A stretch of DNA of 64,000 nt from Chryseosolibacter histidinae (GCF_018598225.1 NZ_JAHESF010000011.1:167558-231557), one strand, 5' to 3'. Shown: positions 17,752-27,648, counted from the stretch's first letter. The notes: generated from the sequence alone by a model not told the origin. Numbers and translations are program-made.

Positions 17752-20700
17752 ATGAAGAGAATTCTATCTGGATTATTATGCGTCTGGATGCTGATCTCAT
17801 TGCAGGTCTGGGCGCAGGAAAGACAGGTCACCGGTAAAGTAACAGACAGTGAAGGAGCTTCACTTCCGGGTGTAAATGTACTGGTGAAGGGAACAACAGC
17901 AGGAACAGTGACCGATATAGAGGGGCGGTACACGCTGAGTGTGCCAGGGCCGAATGCCATTCTGGTGTTTACATTTATCGGTCTCGAATCGCAGGAAGTT
18001 GCTGTCAACGACCGGACGATGGTAGACGTATCGATGCTTGCAGACGTGCAGCAGCTGACCGAAGTTGTTGTGACAGCACAGGGAATTGAACGTACCAAGA
18101 ACGAGCTTCCTTATGCTGCTCAAAAAGTAACGGGCGATGAGCTCAACAAGACACGGGATGCGAACTTCCTGAACTCGCTTTCCGGAAAGGTCTCGGGTGT
18201 TCAGATCCAACGTAACAATGGGCTGGGTGGATCCACCAACGTGGTCATCCGCGGCTTCAAATCGTTGACTGGCAACAACCAGGCCCTGTTCGTTGTTGAC
18301 GGCGTTCCGATCGACAACTCCAATACCAACGACGCTGACCAGGTGACAGGACGTGGCGGGTACGACTACGGAAACTACGGTGCAGACATCAATCCTGACG
18401 ACATCGAATCCATCAACGTGCTGAAAGGCGCAGCAGCCACAGCGTTGTATGGGTCACGCGCTGCCAACGGTGTAGTGATGATCACCACGAAGAAAGGAAC
18501 CCGCAAAGGTCTCGGCATCACGGTGAACACAGGTATGAACGTAGGTGTGCTTGACAAAAACACCTTTCCGGAATATCAGAACCGCTACGGTGCCGGGTAT
18601 GGCGCTTATTATGTGGACCAGATCGGCACCGACGCCAATGGTAAGCCCATTTATTACGAGAGCCAGCCGGAATCCGATGCATTCGATCCGTTCTTCCTGA
18701 ACCCGGATATCGACGGTGACGGCCAGCCCGACAAGGTAGTGCCCACTTCAGAAGATGCATCGTATGGCGCACCGTTCGATCCCAACCTGATGGTATACCA
18801 CTGGGACGCGTTCGATCCTGAATCGCCTTTCTTCAACCAGCGCAAGCCATGGGTTGCCGCCAAGGACGGCCCTGAATCATTTCTCGAAACGCCCGTCTCC
18901 ACTTCTCACAGCGTGCTGTTGGATGGTGGCGGAGATAAAGGGTATTTCAAGATCGGTTACTCGCGCTCCGAAGACAAAGGCTTTCTGCCGAACAGCAAGC
19001 TGACGAAAGACTTTGTGAACTTCGGCGCCTCGTACGACGTGGTTGAAAAAGTCAAGGTATCCGTCGGCATGAACTTCACCCGCCAGGCAGGCAAAGGACG
19101 TTACGGCTCGGGTTACGATGACAAGAACGTGATGACCAACTTCAGACAATGGTGGCAAACCAACGTGGACGTTCAGGAACAGAAAGACGCTTATTTCAGG
19201 AACCGGAAAAATGTTACCTGGAACTGGGCCGATCCTTCAGATCTCGTTCCTATTTACTGGGACAACCCCTACTGGACCCGTCACGAGAATTACGAGACAG
19301 ACGGACGGTCGCGCTACTTTGGCAACATCAGGCTCGATTACAAGATCGCAGACTGGATCAACCTCATGGGGCGTGTCTCGCTCGACTCGTATGATGAAAG
19401 ACAGGAAGAAAGAGTTGCCGTGGGAAGCATCGGTGTTTCAAGGTATCGTCGTTTCAACCGTTCCTTCCGCGAATACAATTACGACCTGATGCTGAACATC
19501 GATCGCAAGCTAAGCGACGCCTTCATGTTACGCGCCGTGCTGGGAACGAATATCAGGAGAACAACCATTGAATCGGTGCTCGCGGAGACCAACGGCGGCC
19601 TCGTGGTGCCCCGGTACTACGCGCTGACCAATTCGAAGAGCGCGCTGACACCGCCCAAGGAAACATTTTCAGACCTGCAGGTAAACGGGATCTATGCCAA
19701 CGCAACGATAGGGCTGCTCAACATGCTTTTTGTAGATCTTGCCCTGAGGCGCGACCAGGCTTCTTCTTTACCGGAGGCGCACAATGTATTCTACTATCCT
19801 TCGGCATCGGCAAGTTTTGTATTCTCGGAGCTGATCGGCGACAACGATGTGCTGACGGGCGCCAAGCTGCGCCTGAACTATGCCGAGGTGGGAAATACAG
19901 CGCCCACCAGCAGCCTGCTGAACTACTTCGATAAGCCCGCACCTTTCGGCCAGGAGGCGTTGTTCTCAGTGACCCCTACGCGGAACAATCCCAACCTGAA
20001 GCCCGAGCGGACCAAGAGCTACGAAGCCGGCCTGGAGATGAACTTCTTCGACAACCGCGCCGGTTTTGACCTTACGTTCTACCGGCAGAACACGGTAGAC
20101 CAGATCATCCCGGTAAGCATTTCGCGGGCCACGGGATACAATGACAAATACATCAACGCCGGCAACGTGCAGAACCAGGGCATCGAGCTTTCGGTGTTCG
20201 GCTCGCCGGTGAAAACCCCCAATTTCACGTGGACGGTGAACGTGAACTGGACGCGCAACCGGAACCTTGTAAAAGAGCTGTTCGATATTGAAAACCTGCA
20301 GCTCGGTTCCTTCCAGGGTGGCGTATCCATCAACGCTGCGCTGAAACAACCTTTCGGCACCATCCGCGGCAACGACTTCGTGTACGATGCCCAGGGAAGG
20401 AAGCTCGTGGACGAAGACGGCTACTACCAGATCTCGTCGACCTCAAACGCCATCATCGGCAATGTGAACCCCGACTGGATCGGCGGTATCAACAACACCT
20501 TCAAGTTCAGGAATTTCAGCGTGGGATTCCTGATAGACATGAAACACGGTGGCGATGTGTTCTCGCTCGATATGTATTACGGACTGGCTACTGGCTTGTA
20601 TCCTGAGACCGCCGGCGTCAACGCGCAGGGAAACCCGGTGCGGAGCCCCGTGGATGAAGGCGGTGGCGTGGTGCTTGACGGAGTCAAAGAAGACGGAACA

Positions 20701-21027
20701 CCCAATGACATCGCGGTAAGCGCCGAAGACTACGGCCTCTTTGGTTATGTGTATAATCCGGCGAAGGCATTTGTGTACGATGCCAGCTTCGTGAAACTGC
20801 GCGAAGCCAACATTACCTTCTCGCTGCCGGCAAGGATCATGGAGAACATCAGGCCCCTGACGGGCATCGACATCTCACTGATCGGAAGAAACCTCTGGAT
20901 CATTCACAAGAATCTTCCTTACGCTGATCCGGAAGACAATTTAAGCTCCGGCAACATCCAGGGGTACCAGGTTGGCGCCTACCCGCTTTTCCGTACGATG
21001 GGATTTAATATCAGGGCCAGATTTTAA
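17752..21027 (+). CDS. SusC/RagA family TonB-linked outer membrane protein
   Basis: 1091 aa. The signal peptide ends at VWAQ (about residue 22). Residues 25-100 are the carboxypeptidase-regulatory-like domain (VTGKVTDSEGASLPGVNVLV). A TonB-box-like stretch EVVVTAQGIER leads into the plug (NFLNSLSGKVSGVQIQ, then NVVIRGFKSLTGNNQALFVV and the SusC signature DDIESINVLKGAAATALYGS). A beta-barrel fills the rest and ends in RARF. In this family the barrel imports glycans or peptides under a SusD lid, powered by TonB. The SusD partner starts 14 nt downstream. No hydrolase or sensor is adjacent, so the substrate cannot be read from context. Length is normal for the family. Confidence 0.97.
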   Translation: MKRILSGLLCVWMLISLQVWAQERQVTGKVTDSEGASLPGVNVLVKGTTAGTVTDIEGRYTLSVPGPNAILVFTFIGLESQEVAVNDRTMVDVSMLADVQQLTEVVVTAQGIERTKNELPYAAQKVTGDELNKTRDANFLNSLSGKVSGVQIQRNNGLGGSTNVVIRGFKSLTGNNQALFVVDGVPIDNSNTNDADQVTGRGGYDYGNYGADINPDDIESINVLKGAAATALYGSRAANGVVMITTKKGTRKGLGITVNTGMNVGVLDKNTFPEYQNRYGAGYGAYYVDQIGTDANGKPIYYESQPESDAFDPFFLNPDIDGDGQPDKVVPTSEDASYGAPFDPNLMVYHWDAFDPESPFFNQRKPWVAAKDGPESFLETPVSTSHSVLLDGGGDKGYFKIGYSRSEDKGFLPNSKLTKDFVNFGASYDVVEKVKVSVGMNFTRQAGKGRYGSGYDDKNVMTNFRQWWQTNVDVQEQKDAYFRNRKNVTWNWADPSDLVPIYWDNPYWTRHENYETDGRSRYFGNIRLDYKIADWINLMGRVSLDSYDERQEERVAVGSIGVSRYRRFNRSFREYNYDLMLNIDRKLSDAFMLRAVLGTNIRRTTIESVLAETNGGLVVPRYYALTNSKSALTPPKETFSDLQVNGIYANATIGLLNMLFVDLALRRDQASSLPEAHNVFYYPSASASFVFSELIGDNDVLTGAKLRLNYAEVGNTAPTSSLLNYFDKPAPFGQEALFSVTPTRNNPNLKPERTKSYEAGLEMNFFDNRAGFDLTFYRQNTVDQIIPVSISRATGYNDKYINAGNVQNQGIELSVFGSPVKTPNFTWTVNVNWTRNRNLVKELFDIENLQLGSFQGGVSINAALKQPFGTIRGNDFVYDAQGRKLVDEDGYYQISSTSNAIIGNVNPDWIGGINNTFKFRNFSVGFLIDMKHGGDVFSLDMYYGLATGLYPETAGVNAQGNPVRSPVDEGGGVVLDGVKEDGTPNDIAVSAEDYGLFGYVYNPAKAFVYDASFVKLREANITFSLPARIMENIRPLTGIDISLIGRNLWIIHKNLPYADPEDNLSSGNIQGYQVGAYPLFRTMGFNIRARF

Positions 21028-21041
21028 ACAAAGAGATCACT

Positions 21042-22475
21042 ATGAAAAAGATACTTTTACTGATCGCCGGCCTCAGCGTCATCACGTCGTGCACCGATGA
21101 CCTGACAAGCCTTAATGACGACAAGAAACGGTCGACAGAAGCACCAGCCAGCACGTTGTTCTCCAACGCGCAGCGCAACCTCGTTGACCATATGAGCTCG
21201 GCCAACGTGAACACCAATATCTTCAGGCTGCTGGCACAGCAGTGGACAGAGACCACGTATACCGACGAAAGCCGGTACGACCTGAGCACGCGCAACATCA
21301 CGCAGAATTTCTGGAACGTTCTCTACAGGGACGTGCTCCGCGATCTGCGCGAAGCCAAGAGCATCATTGAAAACCTCGAGCCTGCCTTTGTCAATCCGCC
21401 AGTGGATCAGAACCAGTGGCAGATCGCAGAGATCCTCGAAGTGTATGCATTTTCAGTGCTCGAGACCACCTATGGCGACATCCCGTATTCCAAAGCGCTC
21501 GACGTTGATAATGTTTTTCCGGAATACGAAGATGACCAGGCCATTCACAAGGACCTCATCAGCCGCCTGGATGCAGCCATGGCCAAGCTCGATCCGGACG
21601 CAGAAAGCTATGGCAGCGCTGACCTGATCTATGAAGGCGATGTTGCCCAGTGGATGAAGTTCGCCAATTCTCTCAAGCTCAGGCTGGGCATCATACTGGC
21701 GGATGTGGATGCCACTACCGCGGGGCGTGTAGCGGAAGAAGCAGCGGCGGCAGGCGTCTTTGAAAGCAACGACGACAACGCCAAACTTCCCTACCTGAGT
21801 GCCGCGCCAAACACAAACCCGATCTGGGTAGACCTCGTGCAGAGCGGCAGAAGGGATTTTGTAGCGGCCAACACCATCGTGAACATGATGCTCGGGCTGG
21901 ATGATCCACGCGTGCCGTTGTATTTCACTACCGACAGGAACGGCGGATACACAGGAGGCATCTACGGATCCAGCAACAGCTACTCGGCATTCTCGAAACC
22001 TTCAACAACGATCACCGACCCGGAATTTCCCGGTGTGCTGCTCGATTATGCCGAAGTTGAATTCCTGCTGGCGGAAGCTGCCGCCCGTGGCTTCAACGTG
22101 CCAGGTACAGTCGAAGAGCATTACAACAATGCCATCACGGCCTCTATTCTGGACTGGGGTGGCACAGAAGAAGATGCGCAGCTCTACCTTGCCAATCCGA
22201 AGGTTGCATACGGTACGGCGGCCGGCGATTTCAGGCAGAAGATCGGAACACAAAAATGGCTCGCCTTGTACAACCGGGGACACGAGGCATGGACAGAATA
22301 CCGGAGACTGGACGCTCCTACGTTCAATACGGTAGCCAATCCTATCGCCGATTTTCCATTGCGGTATACTTATCCCGTCAACGAACAGAATCTGAACACC
22401 CGTAACTACGACGCTGCCTCCACTGCCATCGGCGGCGACGAAGTAACAACGAAGCTGTTTTGGGACGTGAGGTAG
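21042..22475 (+). CDS. SusD/RagB-like nutrient-binding outer membrane lipoprotein (SusD-like_2 type)
   Basis: 477 aa with lipoprotein signal MKKILLLIAGLSVITSC, cysteine at residue 17, then TDDL. The helical TPR-like body has motifs of the SusD-like_2 group: LAQQWTETTYTDESRY, NFWNVLYRDVLRDLREAK, FSVLETTYGDIPYSKAL and LDYAEVEFLLAEAAARG. It forms the surface lid of the SusC transporter encoded 14 nt upstream. The C-terminus (LFWDV) is complete. The stop TAG is followed within 3 nt by a GTTGACA heptamer element whose inverted arms may serve as the transcript end. Confidence 0.95.
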   Translation: MKKILLLIAGLSVITSCTDDLTSLNDDKKRSTEAPASTLFSNAQRNLVDHMSSANVNTNIFRLLAQQWTETTYTDESRYDLSTRNITQNFWNVLYRDVLRDLREAKSIIENLEPAFVNPPVDQNQWQIAEILEVYAFSVLETTYGDIPYSKALDVDNVFPEYEDDQAIHKDLISRLDAAMAKLDPDAESYGSADLIYEGDVAQWMKFANSLKLRLGIILADVDATTAGRVAEEAAAAGVFESNDDNAKLPYLSAAPNTNPIWVDLVQSGRRDFVAANTIVNMMLGLDDPRVPLYFTTDRNGGYTGGIYGSSNSYSAFSKPSTTITDPEFPGVLLDYAEVEFLLAEAAARGFNVPGTVEEHYNNAITASILDWGGTEEDAQLYLANPKVAYGTAAGDFRQKIGTQKWLALYNRGHEAWTEYRRLDAPTFNTVANPIADFPLRYTYPVNEQNLNTRNYDAASTAIGGDEVTTKLFWDVR

Positions 22476-22477
22476 AT

Positions 22478-22604
22478 AGTTGACAGTTGACAATGAAGCA
22501 GTTGACAACGACCAGGCAATACTGGCAAGTGGCCCTCCTAACCAATAACACTTGCCAGTATTGATAGCTATTGTCAATTGCCTTTTTGTCAACTGTCAAT
22601 TGCC
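22478..22604. repeat. Inverted heptamer element, word GTTGACA
   Basis: The left arm starts TA|GTTGACAGTTGACAAT, 3 nt after the SusD stop. The right arm (22569-22604) carries the reverse-complement words TGTCAAT and TGTCAAC. The core holds a second perfect 15-bp inverted repeat CAATACTGGCAAGTG / CACTTGCCAGTATTG (22517-22563). A nested hairpin is predicted. 22605-22893 holds no convincing gene. Confidence 0.8.
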
Positions 22605-22893
22605 CCAGAATCGGCATAATTTTTTTAATCGAAATCCACTATGAAATACTTGCTGACACCCTGGAAAGCAAAAACCGGCAATCATCAGTTTTTGCTTGAA
22701 AACAGAACGCCAACAAAAACAACGCATATCCGGGGTTATGGCTTCGGTGTTACGTTCTCATCGCGCTGCTTTGTCTGGAGTCATTCGTTTTCTTCCAACG
22801 CCATGTTCCTGCAATATACGGCGCCCGACTTTACATCGTAGCGCACGGTGGCCGACTCAAACCGGTTATTGATCAAAGATGCTGGTAGGCGCC

Positions 22894-23020
22894 GGACCAC
22901 GGTCGACAGTCGACGGCAGTGTAGTGCGACTCAACTTGCCTATTGTGCTTAGATCCCTTGCCTATTTTTAGAAAATAACACCTCGCGGCTGTGGACCGTG
23001 GTCTGTCGACTGTGGACTAA
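22894..23020. repeat. Inverted heptamer element, word GTCCACR
   Basis: Left arm 22894-22918 (GGACCACGGTCGACAGTCGA). Right arm 22988-23018 reads TTAGTCCACAGTCGACAGAC on the minus strand and reaches the TAA of the DUF488 gene. The core of about 70 nt is AT-rich and unrelated to the other cores. Confidence 0.8.
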
Positions 23021-23539
23021 TTAAAACAGCCGCCCTTGCGCTTCACGGGCAGGTTTGGTATAAGGGTGCTCCTGGCTTTTGCCTTCATCCATAATGTGAC
23101 AAACGGTCCAGCCGTGGGCTTTCAGGTAGTCCGAAACAAGGGCGCGGTGACATTTCCACCACACGGCTTCAGAGCACATATAGGCTACTGCTTCGGCGGA
23201 AGCAAGCGCTTCGAGCCTTTCAATAGCTCCCGCAAAGGCCGGAGTTTCCATGTAGTCCGCATATCCACGGAAAGAGGCATGTCGCCAGGCGGTGTTTGTC
23301 GATTCAGGCAACGGCTTCCTCCTGCCACCCAGCTCCACCATGTGCGTATAATGGATCCCTTCTTCCTGAAGCGCCTTTGAAAGAAATTCTTTGTTGAAAT
23401 GTGGGTACCGTCTTGATCCGGGAAATGTGCGGATATCCACAAGGTGCTGGATGCCGAAAGACTTCAGCAGGGCGATAAACTCCTCCAGTGTGCGGGTGGA
23501 GTGGCCAATGGTCCAGATCTCTGTTTTCAGTCCTGTCAT
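23021..23539 (-). CDS. DUF488 domain-containing protein
   Basis: 172 aa. The family's features are visible: N-terminal WTIGHSTRTLEEFIALLKSF, LVDIRTFPGSRRYPHFN, the ELGGRRK segment, a FRGYADYM motif, and the Cys/His motif CSEAVWWKCHRALVSDYL near residues 119-136. Members are small cytosolic proteins found widely in bacteria; the conserved Cys and CHR residues suggest metal or redox chemistry, but no reaction is established. It is a single gene with no operon partner. The stop is directly followed by a heptamer element. Confidence 0.9.
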   Translation of the reverse strand: MTGLKTEIWTIGHSTRTLEEFIALLKSFGIQHLVDIRTFPGSRRYPHFNKEFLSKALQEEGIHYTHMVELGGRRKPLPESTNTAWRHASFRGYADYMETPAFAGAIERLEALASAEAVAYMCSEAVWWKCHRALVSDYLKAHGWTVCHIMDEGKSQEHPYTKPAREAQGRLF

Positions 23540-23745
23540 TTGAAAGGGTCAGGTCCAAATTTAATGCCCTGGAAAATGGCGTTCGTACAAAAAGCGAAAA
23601 AACTGTAGAACATATTTCCCTGCCTTTACAATTGTAAAAATACATTTCACGGCAGCAATGCAGTTTATGCCGATAGCGAAGGTTTCCGGGATCCCGGCGG
23701 AATGCTTTTTATAGTGTACTGAATCAGCCATAAAATACTGACAGG

Positions 23746-24291
23746 ATGAAAGCGCTCGCGGATGTGATCGGTGCTGTACAGCATATCAATATTATCAGGC
23801 ATCTGTTGCCGGACGACGGAACGTTTCCGAACAATGCGCTGCTGCCGCTTCTCGTATACAGGAATGTGTTTCACCTCTCCGGCGACACTGCCAAAACGGT
23901 GGAAGAGATCCTGGAAAGCAATGGATGGACAAATGCATGGCGGGATGGTGTTTACGACTACCATCACTACCACAGCACAGCGCATGAGGTATTGTGTGTG
24001 ATCCGCGGAAGCGCCAGGATCCAGTTCGGTGGTCCATCAGGGATCTCGCTGCTGCTGGAGCGAGGCGATGTCGTGATCATTCCTGCCGGCGTGGCGCATA
24101 AAAACATCGGAGACAATACTGACTTTGAATGCATCGGCGCATACCCTGACGGTCAGCAATACGACATGAACTACGGAAAAGAAGGTGAACGACCCCGTGC
24201 CGATGAAAACATCAGGAACCTACCCCTACCCGAAGCAGATCCTGTCTACGGAATGGACGGTCCACTGATTAAGAACTGGGAACGTGCATAA
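23746..24291 (+). CDS. YjlB-like cupin domain protein
   Basis: 181 aa. The N-terminal LPDDGTFPNNALLPLLVYR and the core WRDGVYDYHHYHSTAHEVLC match the YjlB-type cupins. Cupin motif 1 histidines (HHYHSTAHE) and motif 2 (RGDVVIIPAGVAHKNIG) are intact, so a metal site is likely. A late YPDGQQYDMNYG segment is also typical. No reaction is established for the family. It is soluble and cytosolic. Its TAA stop runs directly into the GTCCATG heptamers. Confidence 0.88.
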   Translation: MKALADVIGAVQHINIIRHLLPDDGTFPNNALLPLLVYRNVFHLSGDTAKTVEEILESNGWTNAWRDGVYDYHHYHSTAHEVLCVIRGSARIQFGGPSGISLLLERGDVVIIPAGVAHKNIGDNTDFECIGAYPDGQQYDMNYGKEGERPRADENIRNLPLPEADPVYGMDGPLIKNWERA

Positions 24292-24431
24292 GTCCATGGT
24301 CCATAGTCCATGGTCCATAGCAGAGCCTGCTGCTCACATTTTATCACTTTGATTAAATATCAAGATAATCGCCGGAGAGTACGCTCAAACACACCGATTA
24401 CCATGGACTATGGACCATCGACTGTGGACTA
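24291..24431. repeat. Inverted heptamer element, words GTCCATR / GTCCACR
   Basis: The left arm (24291-24320: GTCCATG, GTCCATA, GTCCATG, GTCCATA) starts at the last base of the cupin stop. The right arm (24400-24431) carries the reverse complement and begins TA|GTCCACAG on the minus strand, 2 nt after the catalase TAG. The element fills the entire convergent gap. Confidence 0.85.
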
Positions 24432-24433
24432 TT

Positions 24434-25336
24434 CTACACCTCTACACCCATCTTCTTCGCGATATCTTTAAACATATCCGGATCGATGTCCATGGCTCCG
24501 GCGGCGTTCACCTGAGGTTCTTCTTCAAGGTCCGGAGCGGGAACACCTTCGGGTGAGCCGAACACTACTTCCAGCGGCAAATTGTCTTCGGGATGTGGTC
24601 CGTTGAAAATGATCCCTGCCTGACGATAGTCTTCAAGGCTGAAGGTGTACAGTCTGCGGTGCAATCCGATCTGCTCGTACTTGCGTGTTTCGGGGAATGC
24701 CTTGTTGCTCAGGTCAGGAACGGGAACAAGCTTCGTCACCTGCACACCGGTGAGGTGCTCGAGGGCGCGGGCATACGCTACAATGTGCACGCCACCCCGC
24801 ACGAGCAGGTAGCCGACCATCTCCCGCGCAGTAGGGTCTGTCACCATTTCGTAAACCCTCATCTTGTTTCCGCGGGCGCCGCATTCGAGAAAGAAATTAT
24901 GAAGCAGGTCGAGCCTCAGGTTTCCGCTACTGAATACATTTTGCCCCGTCCAGAAATCGCCCATGGAGTCCATCGGCAGCGCGGCCTGTCCACTGGCAAT
25001 AAAATGCCTGGTGTTGCGTGCGTCCACTACTTTTCTTAACGGTCCCGGCTCCGGATCGAAACCGCGTTTGGTTGTGCCTGTGAGCAACAGGTTAATAGCG
25101 TAGGACACTGCTTCGATATGACCATACTCCTCGCCTGCGATGCTTGAAATAACATCATAGTAAGGTCTAAGGCGCGTGCGGCCGCGGAAGTTGAACGACT
25201 GGTAAGTGTAGTTCATCAGGGTTGACATTTCTCCGAATTTTCCACCGAGCAATTCCTGCACGGCAGCTGCATCGTTGGGTGAAGGGTTGGTGGGGGTTGG
25301 CAACTCAATGGGTAGCCGGTCCATTTTCAGCATCAT
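24434..25336 (-). CDS. Manganese catalase family protein
   Basis: 300 aa from MMLKMDRLPIELPTPT at 25336 (25333 equally possible); the longer frame to 25465 has no matching family sequence. A four-helix di-manganese fold is evident from the ligand motifs GGKFGEMSTLMNY, SSIAGEEYGHIE (E..H pair), FFLECGARGNKMRVYEM and LVRGGVHIVAYARAL. It degrades H2O2 without haem in the cytosol. The C-terminal tail with PDMFKDIAKKMGVEV is typical of the spore-coat/Mn-catalase branch. A single gene, convergent with the cupin. Confidence 0.93.
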   Translation of the reverse strand: MMLKMDRLPIELPTPTNPSPNDAAAVQELLGGKFGEMSTLMNYTYQSFNFRGRTRLRPYYDVISSIAGEEYGHIEAVSYAINLLLTGTTKRGFDPEPGPLRKVVDARNTRHFIASGQAALPMDSMGDFWTGQNVFSSGNLRLDLLHNFFLECGARGNKMRVYEMVTDPTAREMVGYLLVRGGVHIVAYARALEHLTGVQVTKLVPVPDLSNKAFPETRKYEQIGLHRRLYTFSLEDYRQAGIIFNGPHPEDNLPLEVVFGSPEGVPAPDLEEEPQVNAAGAMDIDPDMFKDIAKKMGVEV

Positions 25337-25520
25337 AAGTTTACACGGGTTAAATGAAACATCGCTGTTGTGGAAGTGAACAGCATATCCGACGGGATAG
25401 TGAGGACAGGCGAAAACTATCGTGCCGCGAAGTAAACTATTCAAAAGCTTTTCAGGGGGCTGCAATTTAATTCATCAGGCACTTTCACCTGAAGAACTTT
25501 TGAAGGGTGGGGTTATAACG

Positions 25521-25554
25521 AAAAAACCCACTGCAACGAAAGCACAGTGGGTTT
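25521..25554 (-). terminator. Intrinsic terminator of the hydrolase-PKD gene
   Basis: Stem AAACCCACTG (25524-25533) / CAGTGGGTTT (25545-25554). On the minus strand the stem is followed by a T6 tract. It is 36 nt past the stop at 25590. Confidence 0.85.
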
Positions 25555-25589
25555 GGATCGGGATTGGTCTATATTTCTTGATCGAGTAT

Positions 25590-27125
25590 CTATCCAGCGT
25601 TGAAACGCCTTCTTTCCTGGATCATCTCCGATACAACGGCTCCTTGTGCAGAGGCTGAACGGCCATTCGGTAACTCAAATGTTTCCAGCGATGCCGTTGC
25701 GCGCCTGATGTTCGGAGCGCCGTGTGGATCAGTAAGCAGTTGGTTGGCTGGCTTCAGATCTTCACGAATGATCTGCGCGGTGCTGGTGGTAACTTTCACT
25801 GTCACCTGATCTGACGCGGTCACACCTTTATCGTCGGTAACCGTGAGCTTGAATACATAAGTACCCGGATTCATGTTATAGGCATACAGCTTGGGCGTGC
25901 TTACATAGTTCATGCTGTTACCGGGGCCTGATACCTTGGTCCATTTATAATAACGGATGGTACGTCCTGTGGCTGCCGTAGCCGATCCATAGAGATAAGT
26001 AGAGCGTGTACTGATGCTTTTGTCAGCACCGGCGTTGGCAACGGGCGCAGTAGTGGTCGTGGAAGATTTCACAACCACAGCCACGTCATCAGACTTCGAT
26101 GCGCCCTTGTTGTCTTTCACCGTCAGACGGAAGGTATAGGAGCCTGAAGCGAGGCTTGACACATTCAGCTTCGAGCTTGTTGTTCCACTCAGCGAAGCGG
26201 AGCCACCGGCAACCTTTGACCATGCGTAAGTAGCGATCGTTCCATCGGGATCTGAAGCAGTACCCTGGATCGCCACCGAATTGGTAGGAAGCGTGAGGGT
26301 TTTATCGGCACCTGCGCTTACCACCGGCAGTTGATTGTCAGGGGTCGGCTCTGGGCTTGGGGTGACAGTACCTTTTCTGTAGCTCTGCAGCCAGTTGAGC
26401 ACGTTGCTTTCCTTGTAGGCTTTATCCCAGATGGAGTGACCCATGCCCGGATAGATGGTAAGCTTGGCAAGCGGGTTCGGCTTGGGTGTGCAGGCATTCA
26501 CTGCGTTGACCATTTTCACACTCACCTGGTAAGAAACGGTTCCGTCCTTGTCGCCATGAAAAGCCCATGTAGGCAGGTCTTCTGCTGCGATATTGCACGC
26601 CTGGCTTACAGCATTTCCGCCGCTGCAGACCGGCGCAATGGCCGCAAATACGGTGGGATAAGCAACGGCCGTCTTCCAAACGCCATAGCCACCAAGGCTA
26701 AGCCCTGTCAGATAGATCCTGCTTTCATCGATGCGCAGTGTTTTCTTCACATGGTTCACCACCTGCATCACATAGTCTGCAGGCCATGTGCCATAAGAGC
26801 TTTTTAACTGAGGAGAGATCAGTATGAACGGATATTGTTGTCCGTACTTGACATATTTCGGGAGACCAACGTTCGCTACTCTCAGAACGCTCTCCTTGAT
26901 CGCTGCTGGATCTGTGGAGGTGGTGCCGCGTTCCTTGATGCCGTGCAACGAGATCACTACCGGATATTTGTTGGTGTTGTTGTTGTAACCCTGAGGTAAG
27001 TACTCAAGATACCCGATGCCGTTGGAGGTAACTTTGGCTGTCTGTTGGGCGTTTGCTTGCGTGACCATAATGGTTGCTATAACCGCCAAGAGGTAACAGA
27101 AATTTCTTCTCATTCTTCTTCTCAT
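25590..27125 (-). CDS. Secreted alpha/beta hydrolase (esterase-like) with two PKD domains
   Basis: 511 aa from MRRRMRRNFCYLL at 27125 (27113 also possible). The signal peptide ends at ANAQ. Residues about 28-250 are an esterase-type alpha/beta hydrolase: YLPQGYNNNTNKYPVVISLH as the family start, nucleophile elbow GLSLGGYG (about 141), Asp in HGDKDGTV and His in GMGHSIWD, a complete triad. Two PKD-type domains follow (SAGADKTLTLPTNSV; NAGADKSISTRSTYL). The C-terminus is degenerate and stops at RRRFNAG, where its paralogue (29013-31226) continues with GKIYIRG. It is probably a secreted carbohydrate or polyester esterase; substrate unknown. Confidence 0.85.
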   Translation of the reverse strand: MRRRMRRNFCYLLAVIATIMVTQANAQQTAKVTSNGIGYLEYLPQGYNNNTNKYPVVISLHGIKERGTTSTDPAAIKESVLRVANVGLPKYVKYGQQYPFILISPQLKSSYGTWPADYVMQVVNHVKKTLRIDESRIYLTGLSLGGYGVWKTAVAYPTVFAAIAPVCSGGNAVSQACNIAAEDLPTWAFHGDKDGTVSYQVSVKMVNAVNACTPKPNPLAKLTIYPGMGHSIWDKAYKESNVLNWLQSYRKGTVTPSPEPTPDNQLPVVSAGADKTLTLPTNSVAIQGTASDPDGTIATYAWSKVAGGSASLSGTTSSKLNVSSLASGSYTFRLTVKDNKGASKSDDVAVVVKSSTTTTAPVANAGADKSISTRSTYLYGSATAATGRTIRYYKWTKVSGPGNSMNYVSTPKLYAYNMNPGTYVFKLTVTDDKGVTASDQVTVKVTTSTAQIIREDLKPANQLLTDPHGAPNIRRATASLETFELPNGRSASAQGAVVSEMIQERRRFNAG

Positions 27126-27503
27126 TTCAACCGCGGGTTCTGCCCCCACGTGTTAGGTGGTAAATAATTAAATTGATCGATGCTAACGGATAGACAAATA
27201 GATTTTCGGGCATGATATTTTATCTCATGTCAAAGGTTTTTAAAAAAATGAAGATTGATTGATCTGCTCAACTGAATGTTATCCCGCCATGGATAACCGC
27301 CGCATGCTTCTTTTTTTTGCGCAGGCAAGAAGCAGATTAATCTCAACTATCCATCTGAAAAAAAGATAAACTCCAGTATGCTTCGAAGACCGGACGATAA
27401 CAGCGATTACTGTTTGGGGAGGAGCTTTCACGAAAAATAACGCAAACGATTTCTTTTTCGGGATACAGCCGTTACAACGGGGTGAATATTGGACAAAATT
27501 TAA
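27126..27503. other. Intergenic region without gene
   Basis: Upstream region of the hydrolase-PKD gene. It is AT-rich. TGCTTCTT / AAGAAGCA (about 27304-27333) with a T-tract between is a possible hairpin. No reading frame or known regulatory element was recognised. Confidence 0.4.
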
Positions 27504-27604
27504 TCAATTGACAGTTGACAAAGCGGCAATTGACAACATCTGAACCAACAACACGCTTCTGAACTTCAATTGCTCAATTGTCAATTGTCAATTGTCAATT
27601 TTTT
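27504..27604. repeat. Inverted heptamer element, word GTTGACA / ATTGACA
   Basis: Left arm 27504-27536 (CAATTGACAGTTGACA, then CAATTGACAAC). Right arm 27566-27604 consists of TCAATTG words in the opposite sense, ending in TTTTTT. It lies 44 nt past the stop of the FMN reductase gene on the minus strand. Confidence 0.8.
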
Positions 27605-27648
27605 CAAATCGAAGCGACACAGTGACACTAAGCTCGCTTCGAAGCAAG

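Noticed and set aside
22641..22841. 66-codon ATG frame between SusD and DUF488 genes
   Set aside because: Composition is not protein-like, it has no recognisable family, and it lies in a repeat-rich gap.
27304..27333. TGCTTCTT / AAGAAGCA hairpin as a terminator
   Set aside because: The T-tract lies in the loop rather than after the stem, and no gene ends nearby on the appropriate strand.
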